Position numbers and translations under genes: made by a program. Under the pieces are notes generated by a model. The model was not told the DNA's origin and did not search any database. It saw only the letters and a list, made by a program, of their open reading frames with translations. A stretch of DNA of 64,000 nt, from positions 1 to 64,000 of the forward strand of contig JBJEKU010000029.1 in assembly GCA_051878795.1 (NCBI GenBank). The letters run 5' to 3'. Origin of the DNA: W1P20-047 sp051878795 (lineage in GTDB: Bacteria; Actinomycetota; Coriobacteriia; Coriobacteriales; Eggerthellaceae). Position 1 is the first letter of the stretch, and every line of letters starts with the position of its first letter. Shown in pieces: positions 45,457-53,015 of this stretch.

Positions 45457-45936
45457 TTACTGTTCGGAGATGTTCACGAAGCGTTCGCGATTGCCGCGGA
45501 CGTTCTCGATCCATCCGTCCAATTCGCGCTCGATGTGATAGAACACGTCGTCGGCATAATCGTTGGCACCCTCGCGGATATCCCTGTCGTACTGCTCGGC
45601 GGCAGCCAGGATCTCGTCATGCTGGATGCGGGCGATGCGGACTATCTCCTGCTCGCTCGCCAGGGTTTCCGCCTGCATGCGGGCGTCTTCGATGATACGG
45701 GCCGCTTCGTCTTCCGCACGGGCCAGGATTTCTTCTTGCCTGCGGACGATCGTCGTCGCATTGCGGATATCTTCGGGAAGGACGGCCTCCAGCTCCTCCA
45801 GGAGGCCGAGAAGGTCCCCGCGGTCGATCTGGCACTGCTGCCTATTACCGAAAGCGCCCTTCGCCTCTTCGATGGTGCTCCTGAGATCATCGAGGATTTC
45901 GAAGGTATCCCTGTCCATACCGTCCTGATATTCCAT
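45457..45936 (-). CDS. Coiled-coil protein, DivIVA/ATP-synthase-b-like
   Basis: 159 residues, cytosolic, no membrane helix. After a short acidic N-terminus (MEYQDGMDRDTFEILDDLRSTIEEAKGAF) there is a long helical region, VRRQEEILARAEDEAARIIEDARMQAETLAS, with the heptad and the Ala/Glu/Arg pattern found in DivIVA-like and F-type b-subunit-like proteins. It lies between coaD and yceD, as do similar genes in other Gram-positive bacteria. A scaffold or division role is only inferred. ATG 45936 follows GAAGGAATACGCA; a start at 45996 lacks a ribosome-binding site. Confidence 0.75.
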   Translation of the reverse strand: MEYQDGMDRDTFEILDDLRSTIEEAKGAFGNRQQCQIDRGDLLGLLEELEAVLPEDIRNATTIVRRQEEILARAEDEAARIIEDARMQAETLASEQEIVRIARIQHDEILAAAEQYDRDIREGANDYADDVFYHIERELDGWIENVRGNRERFVNISEQ

Positions 45937-46104
45937 TGCGTATTCCTTCCCGAAGGGCCTGTTTTCCTGTTTTGCTGCGCAAAATACCATTTTCATGGGA
46001 ATTCTAACATAGAGGCGGTGATTTCACGGCAGCGCTCAGGCCGATTGCGCAACTAATGCGCCTGGTTTCGCACCTTGTTTCCCAAAAGGCACCGTCCCGT
46101 TTTC

Positions 46105-46593
46105 CTATGCCCCGAATTTCCCCCTTAGGGCCGCATCGACGCACGGGGTGACGAACGGGGAGGTATCCCCCCCGAAGCGGGCGATCTCCCTCACCACCGA
46201 GGATGAAAGGTACATATTCCCAGGGGCAGACATGATGAAGACGGTCTCGATCTCCTGATCTATCTGGTAGTTCAGGGCGGCCATCTGGAATTCGTATTCG
46301 AAATCGGTGATTGCCCTCAAACCCTTCACCACCGTATCGGCGCCCACGCTGCGCGCGAAACGGACCAGCAGGTCCGAAAAGGGCATGACGGAGACGTTCC
46401 CAAGATCCGCAAGCGACTCGCGCGCCAACGCAACGCGCTCGTCGTGGGAGAACAGGGGTCCTTTAGGCCCCTTTCCCGCAGATTCCGCCACGCCCACGAT
46501 CACCTCGTCGAACAGCTGCGCCGCACGAGTGATGATGTCGATGTGCCCACGTGTGATGGGATCGAAGGTTCCCGGTACTACCGCCCTGCTCAT
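46105..46593 (-). CDS. coaD: Phosphopantetheine adenylyltransferase
   Basis: 162 residues. It makes dephospho-CoA from phosphopantetheine and ATP. The nucleotidyltransferase motif PGTFDPITRGHIDII and the late YLSSSVVREIARFGGD are present. Its ATG overlaps the rsmD stop (ATGA), in the common rsmD-coaD pair. Confidence 0.98.
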   Translation of the reverse strand: MSRAVVPGTFDPITRGHIDIITRAAQLFDEVIVGVAESAGKGPKGPLFSHDERVALARESLADLGNVSVMPFSDLLVRFARSVGADTVVKGLRAITDFEYEFQMAALNYQIDQEIETVFIMSAPGNMYLSSSVVREIARFGGDTSPFVTPCVDAALRGKFGA

Positions 46594-47162
46594 TGCTCTC
46601 CCGTCTCGAACATGTCGACGATGGTCGACCCGTATTTCTTCCTAGACAGATGCTTTGCACCCAGCTTCGCGAAGCCCTCTGACTCCAAGGGGTCCTGCGT
46701 GTTGTCGTGTTCGTATACCACCAAAGCACCCGGGGCAAGCGAACCCGCTGCCTCCAAGCCCGCGACCAGGTCCGCCACATCATCGGCACGGACAGCGTAG
46801 GGCGGGTCCAGGAAAAGCAGGTTGAACGGCTCTGCCGCCTGGGGCAGCTTCTTGAAGACGTCTCCCCTCGCAATGCGCGCGCGGGACCTTCCCGCAAGTC
46901 CGATATTCGATGAGAGCGCCTCGATTGCAGCAGGATGTTTCTCGCAGAAGCACGCACTCTGCGCCCCGCGGGACAACGCCTCCAAGCCGAGCGCCCCGCT
47001 TCCCGCAAACAGGTCGAGCACCCTTGCGTCTTCGAAGCCCCCCAAGATGCTGTTCACGGAACTCATAAGCGATTCGCGGACGCGATCCGTCGTAGGGCGC
47101 GTCCCATCCCCCTTCGGCGCCTTGATGGGATGCCCCTTGAATTCACCGGCGATGATGCGCAT
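46590..47162 (-). CDS. rsmD: 16S rRNA (guanine966-N2)-methyltransferase RsmD
   Basis: 190 residues. Start MRIIAGEFKGHPIKAPKGDGTRPTTDRVRESLM, SAM loop LDLFAGSGALGLEALSRGA and catalytic LDPPY are all present. ATG 47162 overlaps the recG stop by one base, and its own stop overlaps coaD, so recG-rsmD-coaD is translationally coupled. Confidence 0.97.
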   Translation of the reverse strand: MRIIAGEFKGHPIKAPKGDGTRPTTDRVRESLMSSVNSILGGFEDARVLDLFAGSGALGLEALSRGAQSACFCEKHPAAIEALSSNIGLAGRSRARIARGDVFKKLPQAAEPFNLLFLDPPYAVRADDVADLVAGLEAAGSLAPGALVVYEHDNTQDPLESEGFAKLGAKHLSRKKYGSTIVDMFETGEQ

Positions 47163-49381
47163 CAGCACTCCCTTCCTTCCCGTGATTCGGGAAACAACCT
47201 GCAAAGCTCGAATCTCAGCGCCCTATGCTCGGGCAAATCCAGGCCAGGGTCCTGTGACAGGATTGCCCGGGCATCTTCGTGCGCCGCCTCAACGACCGCC
47301 GAGTCCCTTATCACGTTGACCAGCTTCAGCACGGACGCACCATGCTGCCTGTTTCCCAGGATATCGCCTTCGCGACGCAGCGAAAGGTCGTATTCGGCCA
47401 GCTCGAACCCATCCGAAGTGGATTCCATCGCACTCAGGCGCTCGATGGCCGCAGGCGCCTTCGAACCGGACACGAGGAACATCTCCCCCGCAAGCTCGCC
47501 GCGTCCCACGCGCCCGCGCAATTGGTGAAGCTGCGCCAAACCGAAGCGGTCGGCATCTTCCACGATGATCACGGTCGCGTTGGGCACATCGACACCGACC
47601 TCGATTACCGTCGTAGAGACCAGCACCCCGGTTTCCCCTTTGCGGAAACCCTCCATGACCTGCCGCTTCTCTTCTGCGGGCATCTTCCCGTGCAACACAC
47701 CCACGGTAAAACCCGCGAAGACCGTATCACGGAGGTATTCCGCATGCTTCAGCGCCTCACGCGCCCCGCCGCTATCCAAGTCCGCTTCCGATTCGATGGC
47801 GATGCTCGAATAGGCGTAATCGTCCAAGCGCTGCCTGCTATCGCCCTTCTTCTTCAGATCCTCCCCACGCGACTGGCCCACCAAGGGGCAGACCACGTAG
47901 ACCTGGTGCCCGAGCCGCAACTGCCCAAGCGCCGCATCGTAGGCATCCAGGCGGTCGGAAAGGGACAGGACCCGGGTGGTCACTCCTGCCCGATTCATGG
48001 GACGCTGTTTGATGTAGGACAAGGTCATGTTGCCGTACAGGGCAAGCGCAAGCGATCGCGGGATGGGCGTGGCGGTCAACGAGAGCATATCGGCATCGGT
48101 GCCCTTCCCAACCAGGGTCTGCCGCTGGCGTACACCGAAACGCTGCTGCTCGTCGACAACCACCAGACTGCAATCGGCAGGCACCACGTCGGGCTCCAAC
48201 AGGGCCTGGGTGCCGAAGAGCACCTGGATTTCGCCATCGGAAAAAGATGCCAGGACCGCTTCCCGCGCAGACGCGGAAGTCGAGCCCGTAAGCAGGGCGC
48301 ACCTGATGCCGGCACCCTCCAGAAGCGGTCCCATGCTTTTCATGTGCTGCTCTGCGAGCACTTCGGTAGGCGCCATCATCATAGCCTGCGAACCGCTATC
48401 GGCCGCGGCGGCCAGGGCGAATGCCGAAACGATGGTCTTGCCGGTGCCCACGTCCCCCAAAAGCATATGGTTCGCGCGACGCGGTGCGGAAAGCACCTGG
48501 AGGATCTGCTCGACAGCCAAACGCTGCTCCCCGGTAAGCTCGAAGGGAAGCGCTTTTTCCAAGGCGGTCATGCATGGGCCGCCGACGGAATGCACGCGAT
48601 AGGATTCCAGGGCGCCCCCACGGTATTCGGGCTCCATCAGATGCAGTTGCAGGAACAAGAGCTCCTCGTATGCGAGCCTGCGGCGCGCCTGGACGGCATC
48701 GGCCATGGTGGAGGGGAAATGGATGGCCTTCAGGGCAGACTGCCTGCTTGGAAGCCGGTATCGGCACCTCAGATCCAAGGGAAGGGGATCTTCGATCCCG
48801 CGGCACAGTTCGAGCGCATTCCCGATGATCCTGCGCATCCACGCAGTAGGGATGCGCTCTGTTGCGGGATGGACGGGAACCACCATACCGTTTGCCCTAG
48901 CCTGGGAATCGAGCTGTTCGAGGAAGGGATTGGTCATGCGCTTGAAGCCGTAATTGAACTCGACCTTCCCCGATACCGCCACATCGTCTCCCTTGTGCAG
49001 CCTATCCGCCAACCACGGCTGCTTGAAGCAGGTGACGATAAGCGTCCCCGTCCCATCCACAAGGGTGATTTCCACCAAATCGAGGCGCGGTTTAGGACGT
49101 TTCAGCCTCACCTCATGCACCTGCCCGGATATGGTGCACGACCCGCCGATCCGGGCACTTGCAACCGTGCGGACCTCGCTCATATCCACATAACGGCGAG
49201 GGTAGTTCCCGATGAGGTCCCTGACGGTCCGGATGCCCATCTTCTCCAGAGCCGCCCGCCTCTCACCCGAAACGGCACGCACCCGTTCGACTCCGGCATC
49301 GAAGGCCAATGTCGCAGCAAGGCGGCTGGGGGTCCTTCCCTCAGCCGCCTTGGCGTTGGCAGTGGATTTCGTCGCGTCCAT
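47162..49381 (-). CDS. recG: ATP-dependent DNA helicase RecG
   Basis: 739 residues. The wedge/OB domain comes first (GIRTVRDLIGNYPRRYVDMSEV, CTISGQVHEVRLKRPKPRL), then the helicase core with Walker A LLGDVGTGKT, VVDEQQRFGVRQRQ (DEQQ box), TATPIPRSLAL and the C-terminal QLHQLRGRVGRGE. RecG remodels stalled forks and Holliday junctions. ATG 49381 has only a weak GGGAT upstream. It follows the FakA-like gene by 15 bases. Confidence 0.97.
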   Translation of the reverse strand: MDATKSTANAKAAEGRTPSRLAATLAFDAGVERVRAVSGERRAALEKMGIRTVRDLIGNYPRRYVDMSEVRTVASARIGGSCTISGQVHEVRLKRPKPRLDLVEITLVDGTGTLIVTCFKQPWLADRLHKGDDVAVSGKVEFNYGFKRMTNPFLEQLDSQARANGMVVPVHPATERIPTAWMRRIIGNALELCRGIEDPLPLDLRCRYRLPSRQSALKAIHFPSTMADAVQARRRLAYEELLFLQLHLMEPEYRGGALESYRVHSVGGPCMTALEKALPFELTGEQRLAVEQILQVLSAPRRANHMLLGDVGTGKTIVSAFALAAAADSGSQAMMMAPTEVLAEQHMKSMGPLLEGAGIRCALLTGSTSASAREAVLASFSDGEIQVLFGTQALLEPDVVPADCSLVVVDEQQRFGVRQRQTLVGKGTDADMLSLTATPIPRSLALALYGNMTLSYIKQRPMNRAGVTTRVLSLSDRLDAYDAALGQLRLGHQVYVVCPLVGQSRGEDLKKKGDSRQRLDDYAYSSIAIESEADLDSGGAREALKHAEYLRDTVFAGFTVGVLHGKMPAEEKRQVMEGFRKGETGVLVSTTVIEVGVDVPNATVIIVEDADRFGLAQLHQLRGRVGRGELAGEMFLVSGSKAPAAIERLSAMESTSDGFELAEYDLSLRREGDILGNRQHGASVLKLVNVIRDSAVVEAAHEDARAILSQDPGLDLPEHRALRFELCRLFPESREGREC

Positions 49382-49396
49382 ATCCCAGCTGGAAGG

Positions 49397-51025
49397 CTAT
49401 TCGACGGAAAGCACAATGGGATACAGGGGCTGTTCGCCGCGATGAGCGTCGATTTCGATTCCGTCGAAGACCCCTTCGATGCGCTCTTGCAGCGCCTCGA
49501 AACGCTCATCGTCGTAATCGGCGCCGGCAAGCAGGGTCAGGGTGTCGGCATCATCGGCATCCATGCTTTCCAGCAACGCCAGAACCACGTCCTCGACGGT
49601 GCTGCCGACGGCTTCGATCGAACCGTCGGCGATTCCGATCACATCGCCATCGGCGATAGGATTGCCGTGCGCATCCTTGGAATCCTTGATCGCCGTGGTG
49701 ACCTCGCCCGTGCGAACGTCGCCGAGCACGCTTGACATCGCCTCGACATTTTCTTCCATGCTCGCCTCGGGATCGGCCTCGAACATGGCGGAGAATGCCT
49801 GGGGCACGCTCCGGCTGGGAACGACGCCGCAGGGAATCTCCGAAAGCTCGGCGCAGGTCTGCGCCGCCATGATGATGTTCTTGTTATTGGGCAGGATGAT
49901 AACTGCGTCCGCATTGGCCTCGTTCACCGCATCGAGCAGGTCCTTGGTGGAGGGGTTCATGGTCTGACCGCCGGAAACCACCACATCGACGCCCAGGCTT
50001 TCCAGGATCTTGGCATTGCCCTCGCCTGCGGCGACCGCGACGAAGCCCAGGGGCTTGCGCTCGCGCTTTTCCTCGATGAGCTTCTCGTTCCTTTCGGCAG
50101 CCTGAAGATCCATGTTATGGATGAAGACCTCGAAGATCTGACCGCGGTCGAGGAAGTACTTCAGCACCTGGTCGGGGTGGTTGGAATGCACATGCACCTT
50201 GAACTTGGGGCTTGCACCGACGCACAGCTCGCAGTCGCCCATAGTTGCCAAGAAGTCCAGCGCCTCGGCCGGATCCAATGTCTCCGAATGGACCAGGAAC
50301 TCATTGCAGTAACGGTATTCGGAACCTTCCCAGTCGTTGATCTGCTCGATTTCGACCTTGGGGGCGGTATTGCCCGCGATATCGAGGGATGCCGCAACGG
50401 TGGATTCGTTTCCCATCAGATACGCGACGAAGGCGTCGACCAGGATGGCCAGGCCGTAACCGCCGGCATCGACGACGCCGTTTTCCTTCAGGACGGGCAG
50501 GAATTCGGGGGTGCGCTGCACGGATGCGTAGCATTCGTCGACGACGAAAGCCAGCGCCTCTTCCATGCCCATCTTCTTCTTGCGTGCCCTATGGGCCGCA
50601 TGGGCGGTGTCGCGCAGGACGGTGAGGATGGTCCCCTCGACGGGCTTGCGGACCGCACGGAAGGCGGTTTCCACCGCAACCTCGAATACGGTATCCAATG
50701 CGGCCACATCGAAGGCATCGACCTTCGCCGCGCCCTCGCAGAGACCGCGCAGGATCTGGGACGTGATGACGCCGGAATTGCCGCGCGCCCCCATGAGGGC
50801 GCCATTGGTGATTGCCTTGCAGATTTCCGCAGAGCTAGCGGAAGCATCGAGCTTGGCAAGGTTGTCGACCACCGATTTGATGGTCAAAGACATATTGGTT
50901 CCCGTGTCGCCATCGGGTACGGGGAAGACGTTGAGTCGGTTGACCTCGTCCTTCCGTTCGGTGAGCGTATCGCTCGCGGCAACGATGGCGCCGAGAATCT
51001 CACGGGTGGAATAGGTTTCGGACAT
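49397..51025 (-). CDS. DAK2-domain fatty acid kinase (FakA/YloV-like)
   Basis: 542 residues. The N-terminal DhaL-like kinase domain has FPVPDGDTGTNMSLTI and GARGNSGVITSQILRG, which bind ATP-Mg; the centre and C-terminus (VHSNHPDQVLKYFLDRG, NADAVIILPNNKNIIMAAQ, GEQPLYPIVLSVE) fit FakA. FakA phosphorylates fatty acids held by FakB/DegV proteins; one is at 8645-9538, and PlsX is at 43398-44408. It lies between asp23 and recG as in many Gram-positive bacteria. Confidence 0.93.
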   Translation of the reverse strand: MSETYSTREILGAIVAASDTLTERKDEVNRLNVFPVPDGDTGTNMSLTIKSVVDNLAKLDASASSAEICKAITNGALMGARGNSGVITSQILRGLCEGAAKVDAFDVAALDTVFEVAVETAFRAVRKPVEGTILTVLRDTAHAAHRARKKKMGMEEALAFVVDECYASVQRTPEFLPVLKENGVVDAGGYGLAILVDAFVAYLMGNESTVAASLDIAGNTAPKVEIEQINDWEGSEYRYCNEFLVHSETLDPAEALDFLATMGDCELCVGASPKFKVHVHSNHPDQVLKYFLDRGQIFEVFIHNMDLQAAERNEKLIEEKRERKPLGFVAVAAGEGNAKILESLGVDVVVSGGQTMNPSTKDLLDAVNEANADAVIILPNNKNIIMAAQTCAELSEIPCGVVPSRSVPQAFSAMFEADPEASMEENVEAMSSVLGDVRTGEVTTAIKDSKDAHGNPIADGDVIGIADGSIEAVGSTVEDVVLALLESMDADDADTLTLLAGADYDDERFEALQERIEGVFDGIEIDAHRGEQPLYPIVLSVE

Positions 51026-51070
51026 TATCTTTTTTCTCCTTGAAAATTCGCCCGGAAGAAGGGCGATCCG

Positions 51071-51418
51071 TTAACGGCGGACTTTCACGCCCTCCACATG
51101 CACGTTCACGCTGTCCAGGGGCACCTGGATATATTCATTGATGGCGAAGGTGACCGAATCGACCACGTTCTGGGACACGACGTTGATGTTCGTCCCGTAT
51201 TCGATGATGACGTAGAGGTCGACCACCACGCCGTTCTCGGAGGTGTCGACCACCACGCCCCTGCGAAGACGGGTTGCGGGCAGGAGCTTCGCGATGCTTC
51301 CCGCACGAGTGGGGGAAGTCATGCCGACAACGCCATAGCACTGGGTCACAGCATGGCCGATAACATCAGAAAGTACTTCATTGGCGATATGGAGATCGCC
51401 CGAGATCTTTTCGCTCAT
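51071..51418 (-). CDS. Asp23/Gls24 family envelope stress protein
   Basis: 115 residues. The pattern IANEVLSDVIGHAVTQCYGVVGM, a VVVDLYVIIEYGTNINVVSQNVVDSV core and VNVHVEGVKV at the end are typical. Such proteins associate with the membrane in envelope stress, and the short form next to the DAK2 gene is a conserved pair. Start follows AAGGAAAGCC. Confidence 0.93.
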   Translation of the reverse strand: MSEKISGDLHIANEVLSDVIGHAVTQCYGVVGMTSPTRAGSIAKLLPATRLRRGVVVDTSENGVVVDLYVIIEYGTNINVVSQNVVDSVTFAINEYIQVPLDSVNVHVEGVKVRR

Positions 51419-51472
51419 GGCTTTCCTTTCATGCGCACGCCAAAGCGCGCTTCAAGATAAGCGGGAACCCTC

Positions 51473-51478
51473 AGTATA
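51473..51478 (-). promoter_or_regulatory. Putative -10 box of asp23-fakA-recG operon
   Basis: TATACT on the minus strand, 55 bases before the asp23 start, with no strong -35. Confidence 0.4.
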
Positions 51479-51619
51479 ACCTACGGCCCTTTTTCAAGGG
51501 GTACCGCAAGGACAAGAACTAGAATCCCCACATGTGGCGCCTTCCTGGCACCGTCTCGGGAGGACCCGCTTTCGCGGTTCTCCAAAGAACATCCCTCTCC
51601 GAATAATCCCCTTCATTCG

Positions 51620-51648
51620 TTGACCTTCATCCATCCAACTGTTAAACT
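51620..51648 (+). promoter_or_regulatory. Distal promoter of rpmB
   Basis: TTGACC at 51620-51625 and TAAACT at 51643-51648 with a 17-base spacer. The 396-base gap 51419-51814 holds this, the opposite asp23 promoter and a short GC hairpin near 51560-51580, and no convincing gene. Confidence 0.5.
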
Positions 51649-51737
51649 GCAGTTTTGTCTGATTAGGGCAACTTTGAAGAAGCCGTGATCTTCTCACCCC
51701 GCGTCTGTTCTCCCCCTATGGAGTACGGCTGCAATGT

Positions 51738-51745
51738 GATATAGT
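51738..51745 (+). promoter_or_regulatory. Proximal extended -10 promoter of rpmB
   Basis: TATAGT at 51740-51745, preceded by TG one base away (TGA-TATAGT), an extended -10. It is 70 bases before the rpmB start. Confidence 0.5.
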
Positions 51746-51814
51746 GATGCGGCTTATTCGTCATGCATGCTCACCTGAAGGCGAGCAATAAGTAATAGTA
51801 ATGGAGTGATTAAT

Positions 51815-52003
51815 ATGTCCAAGGTATGCGAAATCTGCGGTAAGGCTCCGGTTGCCGGCCGTAACGTCAGCCATTCCCACCGTGTGACCAACCGTGTCTT
51901 CCGCCCCAACGTGCAGAAGATCACCATCAAGGAAAACGGCCGTGTTCGCCGTGCAAACGTCTGCACCAAGTGCATGAAGGCTGGTAAGGTCGAGCGCGCA
52001 TAG
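51815..52003 (+). CDS. rpmB: 50S ribosomal protein L28
   Basis: 62 residues. It starts MSKVCEICGKAPVAGRNVSHSH and has the zinc-type CxxC pairs CEICG and CTKCM near the end. L28 is in the 50S exit region. The ATG at 51815 follows AATGGAGTGATTAAT. Monocistronic, with a strong terminator. Confidence 0.98.
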   Translation: MSKVCEICGKAPVAGRNVSHSHRVTNRVFRPNVQKITIKENGRVRRANVCTKCMKAGKVERA

Positions 52004-52032
52004 CTCTTCGGTACATTCCAAGCGCTTCTTCA

Positions 52033-52065
52033 AACCCCCGCTCCCAAGGAAGCGGGGGTTTTCAT
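52033..52065 (+). terminator. Terminator of rpmB
   Basis: AACCCCCGCT and AGCGGGGGTT form a perfect 10-bp stem around eight bases, followed by TTTTC; usable from both sides. Confidence 0.9.
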
Positions 52066-52096
52066 GTCTGTACCCATGTATCCAGAAAATCCAGCT

Positions 52097-52471
52097 TCAG
52101 AGCTTGAATAGGCCTTTCAGGTCGAATAGCCCCTTGATGTCCTCCACGGCGCCTTTCATTTCCCGGGCAACCGCGACGCCCTCGCGGTAGATGGAATTCA
52201 GGTCGTCGGTAGCGTTCTGCATATTCCTGTAGGATAGGGGATTCGTATCCCGCCCATCTTCATCCAGGTATTCCCAGACATCCCCTTCTTCCAATTCGTC
52301 TTCGTAAACGTATTCCCATTCGCCGTCATCGAAAGCATCGGAAAGCGCATCCCCGGCTGTACCAGACCCTCCCGATGCCTCCAGGGGCAGCTGCGATGCT
52401 TCTTCCCTGGCAGATTCCCTGCCACCAGCCGCTTCGGAGCGCTCCCGGGTATCGCTCTGCCCCTCTGCCAT
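52097..52471 (-). CDS. Small acidic protein of unknown function coupled to smpB
   Basis: 124 residues, very acidic (long runs of D and E around residues 48-75 with several Tyr and Trp: DDGEWEYVYEDELEEGDVWEYLDEDG). The last 20 residues form a possible amphipathic helix (MKGAVEDIKGLFDLKGLFKL). No family recognised. Its ATG overlaps the smpB stop by one base (TGATG), so it is translated after SmpB. The overlap and protein-like composition argue that it is real. Confidence 0.65.
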   Translation of the reverse strand: MAEGQSDTRERSEAAGGRESAREEASQLPLEASGGSGTAGDALSDAFDDGEWEYVYEDELEEGDVWEYLDEDGRDTNPLSYRNMQNATDDLNSIYREGVAVAREMKGAVEDIKGLFDLKGLFKL

Positions 52472-52941
52472 CAGTAGCGGTTCCTTTCCTTGATGGCGCG
52501 CTCCATCTCGCGCTTCGCATCACGCTTCGCCATATCCGCGCGCTTGTCGTAGAGCTTCTTGCCGCGGCAGACCGCAAGCTCGACCTTGACCAGGTTGTTC
52601 TTCGCGAAATACATCTTCAGGGGCACCAGGGCCATGCCCTTTTCCCTCGTCTGCTCGAGCAGGTGCCTGATTTCCTTCTTATGCAGCAACAGCTTCCTGT
52701 TCCTGTTGGGATCGGGATTGGCGATGTTGCCGTGGCTGTAGGGGGCGATATGAAGGCCCATCAACCACACCTCCCCTTTGCGAACCAACGCGAAGCAATC
52801 GGTCAACTGGCAGTTATTCTCACGCAGGGAGCAGACCTCGGTACCAGTCAGCACGATGCCCGCTTCCAACTTGGATATCACTTCGTACTCATGCAACGCC
52901 CGTTTGTTACGGGCGATGAGTTTCTCTTCCTTCTTTGCCAT
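52471..52941 (-). CDS. smpB: SsrA-binding protein SmpB
   Basis: 156 residues, normal length. It carries tmRNA to stalled ribosomes. The core NKRALHEYEVISKLEAGIVLTGTEVCSLRE and the C-terminal KRDAKREMERAIKERNRY tail, which enters the mRNA channel, are present. ATG 52941 has AGGGG four bases upstream. Its partner tmRNA is at 26396-26758. It follows rnr by 74 bases. Confidence 0.98.
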   Translation of the reverse strand: MAKKEEKLIARNKRALHEYEVISKLEAGIVLTGTEVCSLRENNCQLTDCFALVRKGEVWLMGLHIAPYSHGNIANPDPNRNRKLLLHKKEIRHLLEQTREKGMALVPLKMYFAKNNLVKVELAVCRGKKLYDKRADMAKRDAKREMERAIKERNRY

Positions 52942-53015
52942 GATTCCCCTATCCTGAGGGCCGCCCAGATGCGCAGCCCGAGCATTCGCTTTCTTTCGAA
53001 TCACGTATTATACGG

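Noticed and set aside
47279..49735. 818-codon plus-strand frame opposite recG
   Set aside because: Antisense shadow of recG, reaching into the next gene; no coherent protein.
51494..51697. 67-codon minus-strand frame between asp23 and rpmB
   Set aside because: No ribosome-binding site or domain, and it overlaps a good plus-strand promoter.
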